In this document: piece after piece, positions 34,586-42,268 of the stretch | How the letters are laid out: every line of letters starts with the position of its first letter | How positions within the stretch are numbered: the stretch's first letter is position 1 | Position numbers and translations under genes: made by a program | Notes under the pieces: generated by a model | What the model was told of the DNA's origin: nothing | Database searches by the model: none | Seen by the model: the letters and a program-made list of their open reading frames with translations, nothing else | Source: an uncultured Lachnospiraceae bacterium | Lineage (GTDB): Bacteria > Bacillota > Clostridia > Lachnospirales > Lachnospiraceae | Assembly: GCA_934330725.1 (NCBI GenBank) | Contig: CAKRGM010000015.1 | Coordinates: 1-55,257 of the forward strand | DNA: 55,257 nucleotides | Direction: 5' to 3'

Positions 34586-35842
34586 TTGAGCAGGGTCGTA
34601 ATTTATGGTGGAAAAAAATTAAATGGCAGTGTCTGGATAAATGGCAGTAAGAATCTGATGCTTCCTGTAATGGCGGCATCCCTTCTAAACAGAGGAGTAA
34701 CAGTTATCCATAATTTTCCGGATATTGTGGATGTTCGTTCGATGCAGGAAATACTTGAGTATCTTGAATGCCGGATTAAAAGGGATAAAGATACGATGAT
34801 TATTGATACATCGGATGCGGTATTTAAGCCGCTGAATTTACAGATATCGGGTAAATTAAGAGCTTCGACGATACTTATGGGACCGATGCTTGCCAGATTT
34901 GGAAAGGCAGATATTGCTAAACCTGGTGGCTGCAATATTGGAGAAAGACCTGTTGATATACATCTTAATGCATTTAAGAGGCTGGGGGCATACTGGGAGA
35001 TGTCAGACACGCGGACGATTGTGTCTGCAGCAAGGCTGCATGCAAACCGGATAGATTTGCGGCTGCCAAGTGTAGGCGCAACAGAGAATGCAATTATGGC
35101 GGCTGTCTGTTCGACCGGAATCACCACTCTGACTAATGTCGCGAAGGAACCGGAAATAATCAGCCTGTGTGATTTTTTAAGGGGTGCAGGTGCTGTTATA
35201 CAGGGAGCCGGAACAAATACAATAACTGTTTCCGGAGTCGCTTCGTTGAATGATTCAGAATATACCATACCTCCGGACCGGATAGTTGCGGGAACATATA
35301 TAGCGGCTGTCTGTGCATGCGGAGGGGATATACTGCTTGAGAATTGTACAACACCTGATCTTAGCGGATATCTTAATATTTATCAGGGAATGGGAGCAGT
35401 ATTTTCATATTACGCAGGTGGAATACGGGTATGCATGAAAGAAAGACCTGTTAATCTTAACTATATAAAAACAGAGCCGTTTCCGGGGTTCCCGACGGAT
35501 ATGCAGTCTATAACACTTAGTGTGGCAGCTGTTTCCAAAGGAAACCTGACTATGAGCGAGAATGTCTTTGAAGACCGGTTTAAAGTAGTAAAATGGCTCA
35601 ACAGAATGGGCGCAGATATATGTGTTTCAGGACGAAATGCATTTGTCAGGGGAGTAAGTGTACTTACAGGGACAACTGTGACAGGAGAGGACTTAAGAGG
35701 AAATGCAGCACTGATTGTTGCAGGACTTTGTGCAAGGGGCATGACAATTGTAAATGATTCAGATTATATTAACCGCGGATATTGTAATCTGTGTGAGAAT
35801 TTAAAGAAACTTGGAGCTGATATCAAATGGGAAAACGACTAA
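34586..35842 (+). CDS. murA: UDP-GlcNAc 1-carboxyvinyltransferase MurA (TTG start)
   Basis: This 418-residue EPSP-synthase-fold enzyme takes the first committed step of peptidoglycan synthesis, moving enolpyruvate from PEP to UDP-GlcNAc. The Lys of GSKNLMLPVMAASL is present (about 22). The PEP-binding Cys is Cys116 in KPGGCNIGERPVD (fosfomycin target). PSVGATENAIMAA, PPDRIVAGTYIAA and PFPGFPTDMQ also match. The only start consistent with GGAGG (34572-34576) is TTG 34586, at 9-nt spacing; TTG 34580 is too close. It occupies the place where murG and murB usually stand in the dcw cluster. Its end overlaps divIB by 16 nt. Confidence 0.95.
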   Translation: MSRVVIYGGKKLNGSVWINGSKNLMLPVMAASLLNRGVTVIHNFPDIVDVRSMQEILEYLECRIKRDKDTMIIDTSDAVFKPLNLQISGKLRASTILMGPMLARFGKADIAKPGGCNIGERPVDIHLNAFKRLGAYWEMSDTRTIVSAARLHANRIDLRLPSVGATENAIMAAVCSTGITTLTNVAKEPEIISLCDFLRGAGAVIQGAGTNTITVSGVASLNDSEYTIPPDRIVAGTYIAAVCACGGDILLENCTTPDLSGYLNIYQGMGAVFSYYAGGIRVCMKERPVNLNYIKTEPFPGFPTDMQSITLSVAAVSKGNLTMSENVFEDRFKVVKWLNRMGADICVSGRNAFVRGVSVLTGTTVTGEDLRGNAALIVAGLCARGMTIVNDSDYINRGYCNLCENLKKLGADIKWEND

Positions 35843-36561
35843 AGATTCGTAGAAAAAAGAAGACACATGTTAAGGTCATAGTGCTTATTGTAATGATTGT
35901 TCTTATAGCCACAGGAATTGGCGGATATTTTGGGTTCAGGGTAAATCAGATTACCTATACAGGCAATAAACACTATGACGATGATCAGATGAGTCAGTAC
36001 ATTTTTAATGGGCATACGCCAAATGCGTTATTTTTCACATTGTTTGGAAATAAAAATAAAAGTATTCCTTTTGTCCAGAAATATGATGTGGAAATCAGCT
36101 GGCCTGATAAAATGAATATAACGGTTTATGAGAAGGCAATAATCGGCTATGTAAATTATATGGGAAGCAATATGTATTTTGATAAGGATGGCATAGTTGT
36201 TGAAAGTTCATCTGATGTTATTGAAGGGGTACCGCAGATATCGGGACTTTCATTTAAATCAATAGTTTTACAGCATAAACTGGATGTCGGAAATGATGAT
36301 ATATTTAATCAGCTGCTTGAAATGACACAGGCATTTAGCAAATATAATATGAATGTAAGCAAAGTATATTTTGCTTCGGCATATGATGTTGTACTATATA
36401 TGGGTGACGTAAAGGTTATGCTGGGGGACTGCAGGGAGTGTACGGACAAGCTTTATACGTTAAAACAGATGTCAGATAAGCTGGAAGGAATGAAAGGAAC
36501 GTTGTATATGCAGGATTACAATGGTGACTCTTCATCCATTATATTTAAGAAAGAAAATTGA
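35827..36561 (+). CDS. divIB: Cell division protein DivIB/FtsQ
   Basis: This 244-residue bitopic membrane protein has a basic cytoplasmic start (GKRLKIRRKKKTH), one membrane helix (VKVIVLIVMIVLIATGIGGYFGF, about 15-37) and then a POTRA domain opening with VNQITYTGNKHYDDDQM. The beta domain contains EISWPDKMNITVYEKAIIGYV, a typical DivIB/FtsQ block. It forms the division complex with FtsL and DivIC. The start overlaps the end of murA by 16 nt, with GGAG inside murA, so translation is coupled. Confidence 0.9.
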   Translation: MGKRLKIRRKKKTHVKVIVLIVMIVLIATGIGGYFGFRVNQITYTGNKHYDDDQMSQYIFNGHTPNALFFTLFGNKNKSIPFVQKYDVEISWPDKMNITVYEKAIIGYVNYMGSNMYFDKDGIVVESSSDVIEGVPQISGLSFKSIVLQHKLDVGNDDIFNQLLEMTQAFSKYNMNVSKVYFASAYDVVLYMGDVKVMLGDCRECTDKLYTLKQMSDKLEGMKGTLYMQDYNGDSSSIIFKKEN

Positions 36562-36569
36562 AAAATATA

Positions 36570-36598
36570 TTGAAATTTCTTTCTGAAAATTATATTAT
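36570..36598 (+). promoter_or_regulatory. SigA-type promoter of ftsZ
   Basis: TTGAAA (36570-36575), a 17-bp spacer and TATTAT (36593-36598) lie 48 bp before the ftsZ start, in the 84-bp gap after divIB. This would let ftsZ be expressed independently of the upstream cluster. Confidence 0.55.
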
Positions 36599-36645
36599 AT
36601 TGTGTAGTGCAAAAATTGTGAAGTGAATTGAAGGAGGCCAAAACC

Positions 36646-37839
36646 TTGTTGGAAATTAAATCAAATGAATCAGAATCATCAGCTAAGATTATAGTTGTTG
36701 GTGTTGGTGGCGCAGGTAATAACGCTGTGAATAGAATGGTAGATGAAAATATAAGTGGTGTTGAATTCATTGGTGTGAATACTGATGGACAGGCTTTACA
36801 GGCATGTAAGGCACCAGAGCTTATCCAGATAGGTGAAAAGCTCACAAAAGGTCTTGGCGCAGGTGCACAGCCTGAGATTGGTGAAAAGGCAGCAGAGGAG
36901 AATGTTGAAGAACTTACACAGGCGATTAAGGGCGCTGATATGGTATTTGTCACATGCGGAATGGGTGGCGGTACTGGAACAGGCGCAGCTCCTGTTGTTG
37001 CAAAAATATCAAAAGATATGGGAATCCTTACAGTAGGTGTTGTTACAAAGCCATTTAAGTTCGAAGGTGGAACACGTATGGCTAATGCTACATCAGGTAT
37101 TGAAAAATTAAAACAGAATGTTGATACACTTATAGTAATTCCAAATGATAAGCTGTTAGAAATAGTTGACAGAAGAACAACTATGCCGGATGCTCTTAAA
37201 AAGGCTGATGAAGTATTACAGCAGGCAGTTCAGGGAATTACAGATCTTATAAATGTTCCTGGATTGATTAATCTGGATTTTGCTGATATTAAGACGGTTA
37301 TGATAGATAAAGGCGTTGCACATATTGGTATTGGTAAGGCAACAGGTGATGATAAGGCTATTGAAGCAGTACAGCAGGCTGTTACAAGCCCTCTTCTTGA
37401 AACAACAATTGAGGGTGCATCACATGTTATTATTAATATTTCAGGTGATATAAGCCTTATGGAGGCAAATGATGCAGCAAGCTATGTGCAGAGTCTTGCA
37501 GGGGAGAATGCAAATATTATATTTGGTGCAATGTATGATGAAAATGCAACAGATACAGCATCAATTACAGTAATTGCAACAGGTCTTGATGATAATAATG
37601 TTAATACAGCTATGGCTGGTTTCAGTGCAAAGGTACAGACACCAAGACAGTCAGTTAAACAGCCATATACATCATATCAGCAGACTGCCGCCACACCACA
37701 GACGGCAGCACCTGTTCAGCAGCCAGCTCCTAAGGCAACTGCTCCGCTTCCTGGACTTAAGCAGTCACCTGCAATAACAAGTAATGTAAAGGAAAAGGTT
37801 ATTAATATTCCTACATTTCTTCAGAAGAACAAAAAGTAA
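36646..37839 (+). CDS. ftsZ: Cell division tubulin FtsZ (TTG start)
   Basis: This 397-residue GTPase polymerises into the Z ring at midcell. Motifs are KIIVVGVGGAGNNAVNRM, FIGVNTDGQAL, the tubulin signature GMGGGTGTGAAPVVA (about 98-112) and the T7 loop NLDFADIKTVM (about 201-211). A variable Gln/Pro/Ala-rich linker (about 325-380) precedes the conserved C-terminal peptide VINIPTFLQKNKK that binds partners. TTG 36646 is chosen because GGAGG (36633-36637) is 8 nt upstream; no ATG is available before the conserved core. No ftsA is adjacent. A strong terminator follows. Confidence 0.97.
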   Translation: MLEIKSNESESSAKIIVVGVGGAGNNAVNRMVDENISGVEFIGVNTDGQALQACKAPELIQIGEKLTKGLGAGAQPEIGEKAAEENVEELTQAIKGADMVFVTCGMGGGTGTGAAPVVAKISKDMGILTVGVVTKPFKFEGGTRMANATSGIEKLKQNVDTLIVIPNDKLLEIVDRRTTMPDALKKADEVLQQAVQGITDLINVPGLINLDFADIKTVMIDKGVAHIGIGKATGDDKAIEAVQQAVTSPLLETTIEGASHVIINISGDISLMEANDAASYVQSLAGENANIIFGAMYDENATDTASITVIATGLDDNNVNTAMAGFSAKVQTPRQSVKQPYTSYQQTAATPQTAAPVQQPAPKATAPLPGLKQSPAITSNVKEKVINIPTFLQKNKK

Positions 37840-37884
37840 TTTTTAGCTATTCAGATCGTAATAAATAATTGATATATCACGAAT

Positions 37885-37938
37885 AAAAGCCGGTAACGGT
37901 ATGTTCAGAAACTGAACATGCTGTTACCGGCTTTTTTT
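37885..37938. terminator. Intrinsic terminator of ftsZ / dcw cluster
   Basis: A long stem, beginning AAAAGCCGGTAAC and closing GTTACCGGCTTTT with an inner ATGTTCAG/CTGAACAT, is followed by a T-run to 37938. It separates the dcw cluster from spoIIGA. Confidence 0.92.
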
Positions 37939-37964
37939 ACAAAATGCATATCCAACCCTCTATT

Positions 37965-37997
37965 ATGACAAATTCTGCAACATAATACCTTTATAAT
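37965..37997 (+). promoter_or_regulatory. spoIIG-type promoter with long (21-bp) spacer
   Basis: ATGACA (37965-37970) and a consensus TATAAT (37992-37997) are 21 bp apart. The B. subtilis spoIIG promoter has the same unusual spacing (22 bp) and needs Spo0A-P bound over the -35. Here TGACAAA (37966-37972), one mismatch from the 0A box TGNCGAA, overlaps the -35. Confidence 0.55.
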
Positions 37998-38020
37998 CAT
38001 GATTGGGAGGTGATATTTCA

Positions 38021-38839
38021 ATTGTAATATATTTAGATGTTTTATTTGGTATGAATATGCTTATGGATTTTATAGTGCTTTATATTACAAACAGAATATG
38101 CAGATTTACTGCCGCCTGTTATCGAATTGTAATAGCCGCCGCTTTTGGAGCTCTATGGGGGACTTTTAGCGTTATCATACCATCCGATTTAAAGATTATC
38201 ACTAATATTTGCACATATTTACTGGTCAGCTGGATAATGATCAGAATATGTTATGGAAAGAAAAAATGTAAAGATATTTTAAAAGGGGTTCTGACATTAT
38301 ATGTAATAACATTTATGCTTGGAGGAATATTACATTTTCTGTATTACTATACCTGTGCAGGATATGTTGTTAAGCAGATTATAGTAAATGATTCGGGGCT
38401 TTTTATATTTATTATAATTTCAATAATACTACTGGTTCTTTTGTATGCACAGCTTGTAAGAATAAAGACATTTGCGGATAAAAAATGCATTGTCTGCTGT
38501 GTTATAAATGACAGGAAAATCAATATGACCGGCATTATTGATACGGGAAATGTTCTCGTTGATCCTTTCAGCCATAAGCCGGTGTGTATAGCATATATAG
38601 GCCATTTTAAAGATATTCTTGATGAAATAAATGATCTTACAAAAGTAAAGTATCATTATATACCATTTAATTCCGTAGGGTGCAGTAAAGGACTGTTAGA
38701 GGTGATCGTAGTGGATAATATCTGTATATCCGCAGGACGAAAAAAGAAAAATATAAGTAACGCGATGGTCGGGCTTTCACACAATATTTTATCTAAAGAT
38801 GATGAATATGATTTTATTGTGAATCCCCGGATATTGTAA
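38021..38839 (+). CDS. spoIIGA: Sigma-E processing peptidase SpoIIGA (likely ATT start)
   Basis: This ~272-residue membrane aspartic protease cleaves pro-SigE in the mother cell after septation. The N-terminal half has about five membrane helices, starting IYLDVLFGMNMLMDFIVLYIT. The C-terminal protease domain has the active site GIIDTGNVLVDPFSHKPV with Asp174, and later PFNSVGCSKGLL. GGGAGG (38005-38010) is the only Shine-Dalgarno. No ATG, GTG or TTG in frame lies 4-15 nt after it. ATT at 38021 (10-nt spacing) gives MVIYLDVLF, which matches the usual N-terminus. TTG 38003 would be upstream of the Shine-Dalgarno. It stands directly before sigE, its substrate. Confidence 0.88.
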   Translation: MVIYLDVLFGMNMLMDFIVLYITNRICRFTAACYRIVIAAAFGALWGTFSVIIPSDLKIITNICTYLLVSWIMIRICYGKKKCKDILKGVLTLYVITFMLGGILHFLYYYTCAGYVVKQIIVNDSGLFIFIIISIILLVLLYAQLVRIKTFADKKCIVCCVINDRKINMTGIIDTGNVLVDPFSHKPVCIAYIGHFKDILDEINDLTKVKYHYIPFNSVGCSKGLLEVIVVDNICISAGRKKKNISNAMVGLSHNILSKDDEYDFIVNPRIL

Positions 38840-38862
38840 ATCGCAGCAGGAGGGTTATAATT

Positions 38863-39603
38863 ATGGTTATAAAGGTATCAGTACCTGATAAATTTCAATT
38901 CAAAGTAATTCCATCATTGAAAAATTTAATGATGATAAAACAGACAGACGTACATTATATAGGTGGAACAGATGTGCTTCCGGCTCCATTAAAAGCAGAG
39001 GATGAAGCGCAGGCGATTGCGGCACTCGGGGGTGAAAATGACCAGGGCGCAAAGGCACAGCTTATTGAACACAATCTGCGTCTGGTAGTATACATAGCAA
39101 AAAAATTTGATAATACGGGGGTTGGTGTTGAAGACCTCATTTCGATAGGTACAATTGGACTTATTAAAGCAATCAATTCGTATAATCCGGGTAAAAATAT
39201 AAAACTTGCGACATATGCATCCAGATGTATAGAAAATGAGATACTTATGTATTTAAGAAGAAATAATAAGACCAAAGCTGAAGTTTCAATAGACGAGCCG
39301 CTTAATGTCGACTGGGATGGAAATGAACTGTTATTGTCTGACATTCTTGGTACAGATGAAGATGTTATATATAAGGATCTGGAAAATGAGGCTGAAAGAA
39401 GTATGCTTAATAAGGCAATTGATAAATTAAGCGAGCGGGAACGCATTATTGTAGATTTAAGATATGGTTTAAGTGCCAGGGACGGAGAAGAGAAAACCCA
39501 GAAAGAAGTAGCCGATATGCTTGGTATATCACAGTCATATATTTCAAGGCTTGAAAAGAAAATTATAAAGAGATTAAAAAAAGAGATGGTGAAAAACTCC
39601 TGA
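38863..39603 (+). CDS. sigE: Sporulation sigma factor SigE (pro-form)
   Basis: This 246-residue sigma-70 family factor directs early mother-cell gene expression. The N-terminal pro-sequence ends at the expected junction, DVHYIGGTDVLPAPL (about 28-42; compare the Bacillus YYIGG site), where SpoIIGA cuts. Region 2 is AKAQLIEHNLRLVVYIAKKF through RCIENEILMYLRR, with DLISIGTIGLIKAI. Region 4 is LSERERIIVDLRYGL and KTQKEVADMLGISQSYISRLEKKI. AGGAGGG precedes the ATG. sigG, which normally follows, is absent; the next gene is an amidase 99 nt on. Confidence 0.96.
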   Translation: MVIKVSVPDKFQFKVIPSLKNLMMIKQTDVHYIGGTDVLPAPLKAEDEAQAIAALGGENDQGAKAQLIEHNLRLVVYIAKKFDNTGVGVEDLISIGTIGLIKAINSYNPGKNIKLATYASRCIENEILMYLRRNNKTKAEVSIDEPLNVDWDGNELLLSDILGTDEDVIYKDLENEAERSMLNKAIDKLSERERIIVDLRYGLSARDGEEKTQKEVADMLGISQSYISRLEKKIIKRLKKEMVKNS

Positions 39604-39702
39604 AATAATTTCATATTAAAAGAAAGTCCTTGACATTTAGGTAAAGGTTTAAGAAAATAACAATGAGAAGTTGTCTCTATTATATATAGAAAGACAGGTA
39701 AT

Positions 39703-40452
39703 ATGCATATGGGGAGAAAAAAACGTAAGAAAGTGCATTTACGGTGGGATAAAATTGTAGCGATGTTAACTGTTGCAGCAATAGTTGTTTCAGGGATAAT
39801 AATATATAATGATTTCCATAAAGGAAAAGAACAATCCAGAACTGTTAACAGTACAGTATCGGCTAATGCTTCAGCAAAAACGGAGAAAAAGACAATCTGT
39901 ATAGATGCAGGTCATGGAGGAAATGACAGCGGGGCGGAATATAAAAGTCTTAAAGAAAAGAATCTTACTCTTGATATGGCATTAGCGGTAAAAGAAAAGC
40001 TGGAAAAGAAGGGTTTTAATGTTGTAATGACAAGAACAAAGGATGAATATGTGGATCTTGAAGAAAGAACCAGCATAAGCAACAATGCAAATGCAGTTGC
40101 ACTTGTGTCAATACATAAGAATGATACCAGCAGCAGGGATTCCCAGATTAGAGGGATTGAAAGCTGGATATACAGTTTATGCCCAAAGGATTCTTATGCA
40201 CTTGCAGACAGCATACATAAAAAGCTAAGTAAAGTGTCTGGAATTGTGGACCGGGGAGTTAAAACCGGAACGACGGAGAATGCAGCTACAAATTATGCCA
40301 TAAATACAAAGAGTGCCAGTGCAAGCTGCATACTTGAACTTGGATTTATAAATAATGAGAAGGACAATGCACTTATTAATAAACAAAAAGATGCCATTGC
40401 ACAGGCAATAGCTGATGGCATTGAAGAATATACTAACAGAACGGAGAAATGA
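39703..40452 (+). CDS. N-acetylmuramoyl-L-alanine amidase (Amidase_3, CwlD-like)
   Basis: This 249-residue membrane-anchored or exported amidase cuts the bond between MurNAc and L-alanine. An N-terminal basic stretch and helix (IVAMLTVAAIVVSGIIIY, about 18-36) precede the catalytic domain. Zinc ligands lie in IDAGHGGNDSG (about 67-77), the Glu of KEKNLTL and the His of SIHKND. The catalytic Glu is in ILELGFINNEKD near the C-terminus. The size and single domain resemble CwlD, which makes muramic-delta-lactam in spore cortex, and the neighbourhood (spoIIGA-sigE) fits. That role is inference. A TTGACA at 39630-39635 is a possible -35, but its -10 is poor. Its stop is 1 nt before the lepA start. 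Confidence 0.88.
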   Translation: MHMGRKKRKKVHLRWDKIVAMLTVAAIVVSGIIIYNDFHKGKEQSRTVNSTVSANASAKTEKKTICIDAGHGGNDSGAEYKSLKEKNLTLDMALAVKEKLEKKGFNVVMTRTKDEYVDLEERTSISNNANAVALVSIHKNDTSSRDSQIRGIESWIYSLCPKDSYALADSIHKKLSKVSGIVDRGVKTGTTENAATNYAINTKSASASCILELGFINNEKDNALINKQKDAIAQAIADGIEEYTNRTEK

Positions 40453-40453
40453 A

Positions 40454-42268
40454 ATGGCAGGGATAAAACAGGAGAATATTAGAAATTTTTGTATAATTGC
40501 GCATATTGATCACGGTAAATCAACACTTGCGGACAGAATTATAGAAAAAACAGGTCTTCTTACAAGCAGAGAAATGCAGGAACAGGTTCTTGATAACATG
40601 GATCTTGAAAGGGAAAGAGGAATTACAATTAAGGCACAGACTGTGCGTATAGTATATAATGCTCGGGATGGTCAGGAATATATTTTTAACCTTATTGATA
40701 CACCGGGACATGTTGATTTTAATTATGAGGTTTCAAGGGCGTTGGCAGCATGTGATGGCGCAATCCTTGTGGTAGACGCGGCACAGGGCGTAGAAGCACA
40801 GACACTTGCTAATGTGTATCTTGCACTTGACCATGATCTTGATGTACTTCCGGTAATAAATAAAATAGATCTTCCAAGTGCAGACCCTCAGAGAGTTATT
40901 AGTGAAATTGAGGATGTTATTGGAATTGAGGCACAGGATGCACCGCTTATATCAGCAAAAAATGGTATAAATATTGAAGAGGTTCTTGAACAGATAGTTA
41001 AAAAGATACCGGCACCAGGTGGTGATCCTGAGGCACCGCTTAAGGCGCTTATATTTGATTCTCTTTATGATGCATACAAAGGTGTTATTATATTTTGCCG
41101 TATTAAAGAAGGTACGGTAAAAAAGGGTACAAAAATAAAGATGATGGCTACTGGTGCATCAGAAGAGGTTGTTGAAGTAGGGTATTTCGGGGCAGGACAG
41201 TTTATTCCATGTGATGAGCTTTCAGCCGGAATGGTAGGATATATAACAGCAAGTATCAAAAATGTAAGGGATACAAGGGTAGGTGATACTGTTACAGACT
41301 ATAACCGTCCATGTGATGAACCGTTACCTGGATATAAAAAGGTCAATCCGATGGTATACTGTGGGCTTTACCCGGCAGATGGTGCAAAATACGGGGATTT
41401 AAGAGATGCTCTTGAGAAGCTTCAGTTAAACGATGCAGCACTGCAATACGAGCCTGAAACGTCAATAGCGCTCGGATTTGGTTTCAGGTGTGGATTCCTT
41501 GGCCTTCTTCATCTTGAAATTATTCAGGAAAGGCTGGAAAGAGAATATAATCTGGATCTTGTAACTACTGCACCAGGTGTTATTTACAAGGTACATAAGA
41601 CAAATGGTGAAGTTATAGATCTTACTAATCCGTCTAACATGCCTGATCCGTCAGAAATTGATTATATGGAAGAACCGGTGGTAAGTGCAGAAATAATGGT
41701 GACGTCAGAGTTTGTAGGCCCTATTATGAAACTTTGTCAGGAAAGGCGTGGTATTTATAATGGTATGGAGTATATTGAACAGACCAGGGCACTTTTAAAA
41801 TATGATCTTCCATTGAATGAAATAATATATGATTTCTTTGACAGCCTTAAATCCCGCTCCAGAGGATATGCATCATTTGACTATGAAATGAAAGGATATG
41901 TAAAGTCTGATCTTTGTAAGCTTGATATTCTTATTAATAAAGAGGAAGTCGATGCATTGTCATTTATTGTGTTTGCAGGAAGTGCTGCGGAACGTGGAAG
42001 AAAAATGTGTGAAAAATTAAAAAATGAGATACCACGCCAGCTGTTTGAGATACCAATTCAGGCAGCAATCGGAAGCAAGGTAATTGCAAGGGAAACTGTA
42101 AAAGCATTACGAAAGGATGTCCTTGCCAAGTGCTATGGTGGAGATATTTCAAGAAAGAAGAAGCTTCTTGAAAAACAAAAGGAAGGAAAGAAGAGAATGC
42201 GTCAGATTGGTAATGTAGAGATACCACAGAAAGCATTTATGAGTGTATTAAAGTTAGATGATGAATAA
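40454..42268 (+). CDS. lepA: Elongation factor 4 (LepA)
   Basis: This 604-residue translational GTPase back-translocates or remodels ribosomes under stress. The G domain has IAHIDHGKSTLADRI (G1, about 13-27), RGITIKAQTV (G2), DTPGHVDF (G3), INKIDLPSAD (G4) and SAKNG (G5). Domain II follows. The LepA-specific C-terminal domain contains GYASFDYEM, SFIVFAGSAAERGRKMCEKLK and the terminal KQKEGKKRMRQIGNVEIPQKAFMSVLK. The ATG at 40454 has CGGAG 7 nt upstream; the extension back to 40415 lies inside the amidase gene. It overlaps hemW by 11 nt. Confidence 0.97.
   Translation: MAGIKQENIRNFCIIAHIDHGKSTLADRIIEKTGLLTSREMQEQVLDNMDLERERGITIKAQTVRIVYNARDGQEYIFNLIDTPGHVDFNYEVSRALAACDGAILVVDAAQGVEAQTLANVYLALDHDLDVLPVINKIDLPSADPQRVISEIEDVIGIEAQDAPLISAKNGINIEEVLEQIVKKIPAPGGDPEAPLKALIFDSLYDAYKGVIIFCRIKEGTVKKGTKIKMMATGASEEVVEVGYFGAGQFIPCDELSAGMVGYITASIKNVRDTRVGDTVTDYNRPCDEPLPGYKKVNPMVYCGLYPADGAKYGDLRDALEKLQLNDAALQYEPETSIALGFGFRCGFLGLLHLEIIQERLEREYNLDLVTTAPGVIYKVHKTNGEVIDLTNPSNMPDPSEIDYMEEPVVSAEIMVTSEFVGPIMKLCQERRGIYNGMEYIEQTRALLKYDLPLNEIIYDFFDSLKSRSRGYASFDYEMKGYVKSDLCKLDILINKEEVDALSFIVFAGSAAERGRKMCEKLKNEIPRQLFEIPIQAAIGSKVIARETVKALRKDVLAKCYGGDISRKKKLLEKQKEGKKRMRQIGNVEIPQKAFMSVLKLDDE

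Noticed and set aside
34603..35268. Long open frame on the minus strand opposite murA (221 codons)
   Set aside because: It is a shadow of murA without its own ribosome binding site or recognisable motif; similar shadows lie opposite ftsK, fhs, sigE and amt.
39630..39658. Strong promoter before the amidase gene
   Set aside because: TTGACA is perfect but the -10 at 17-18 bp (GAAAAT or AAAATA) is poor, so it is only mentioned with the gene.
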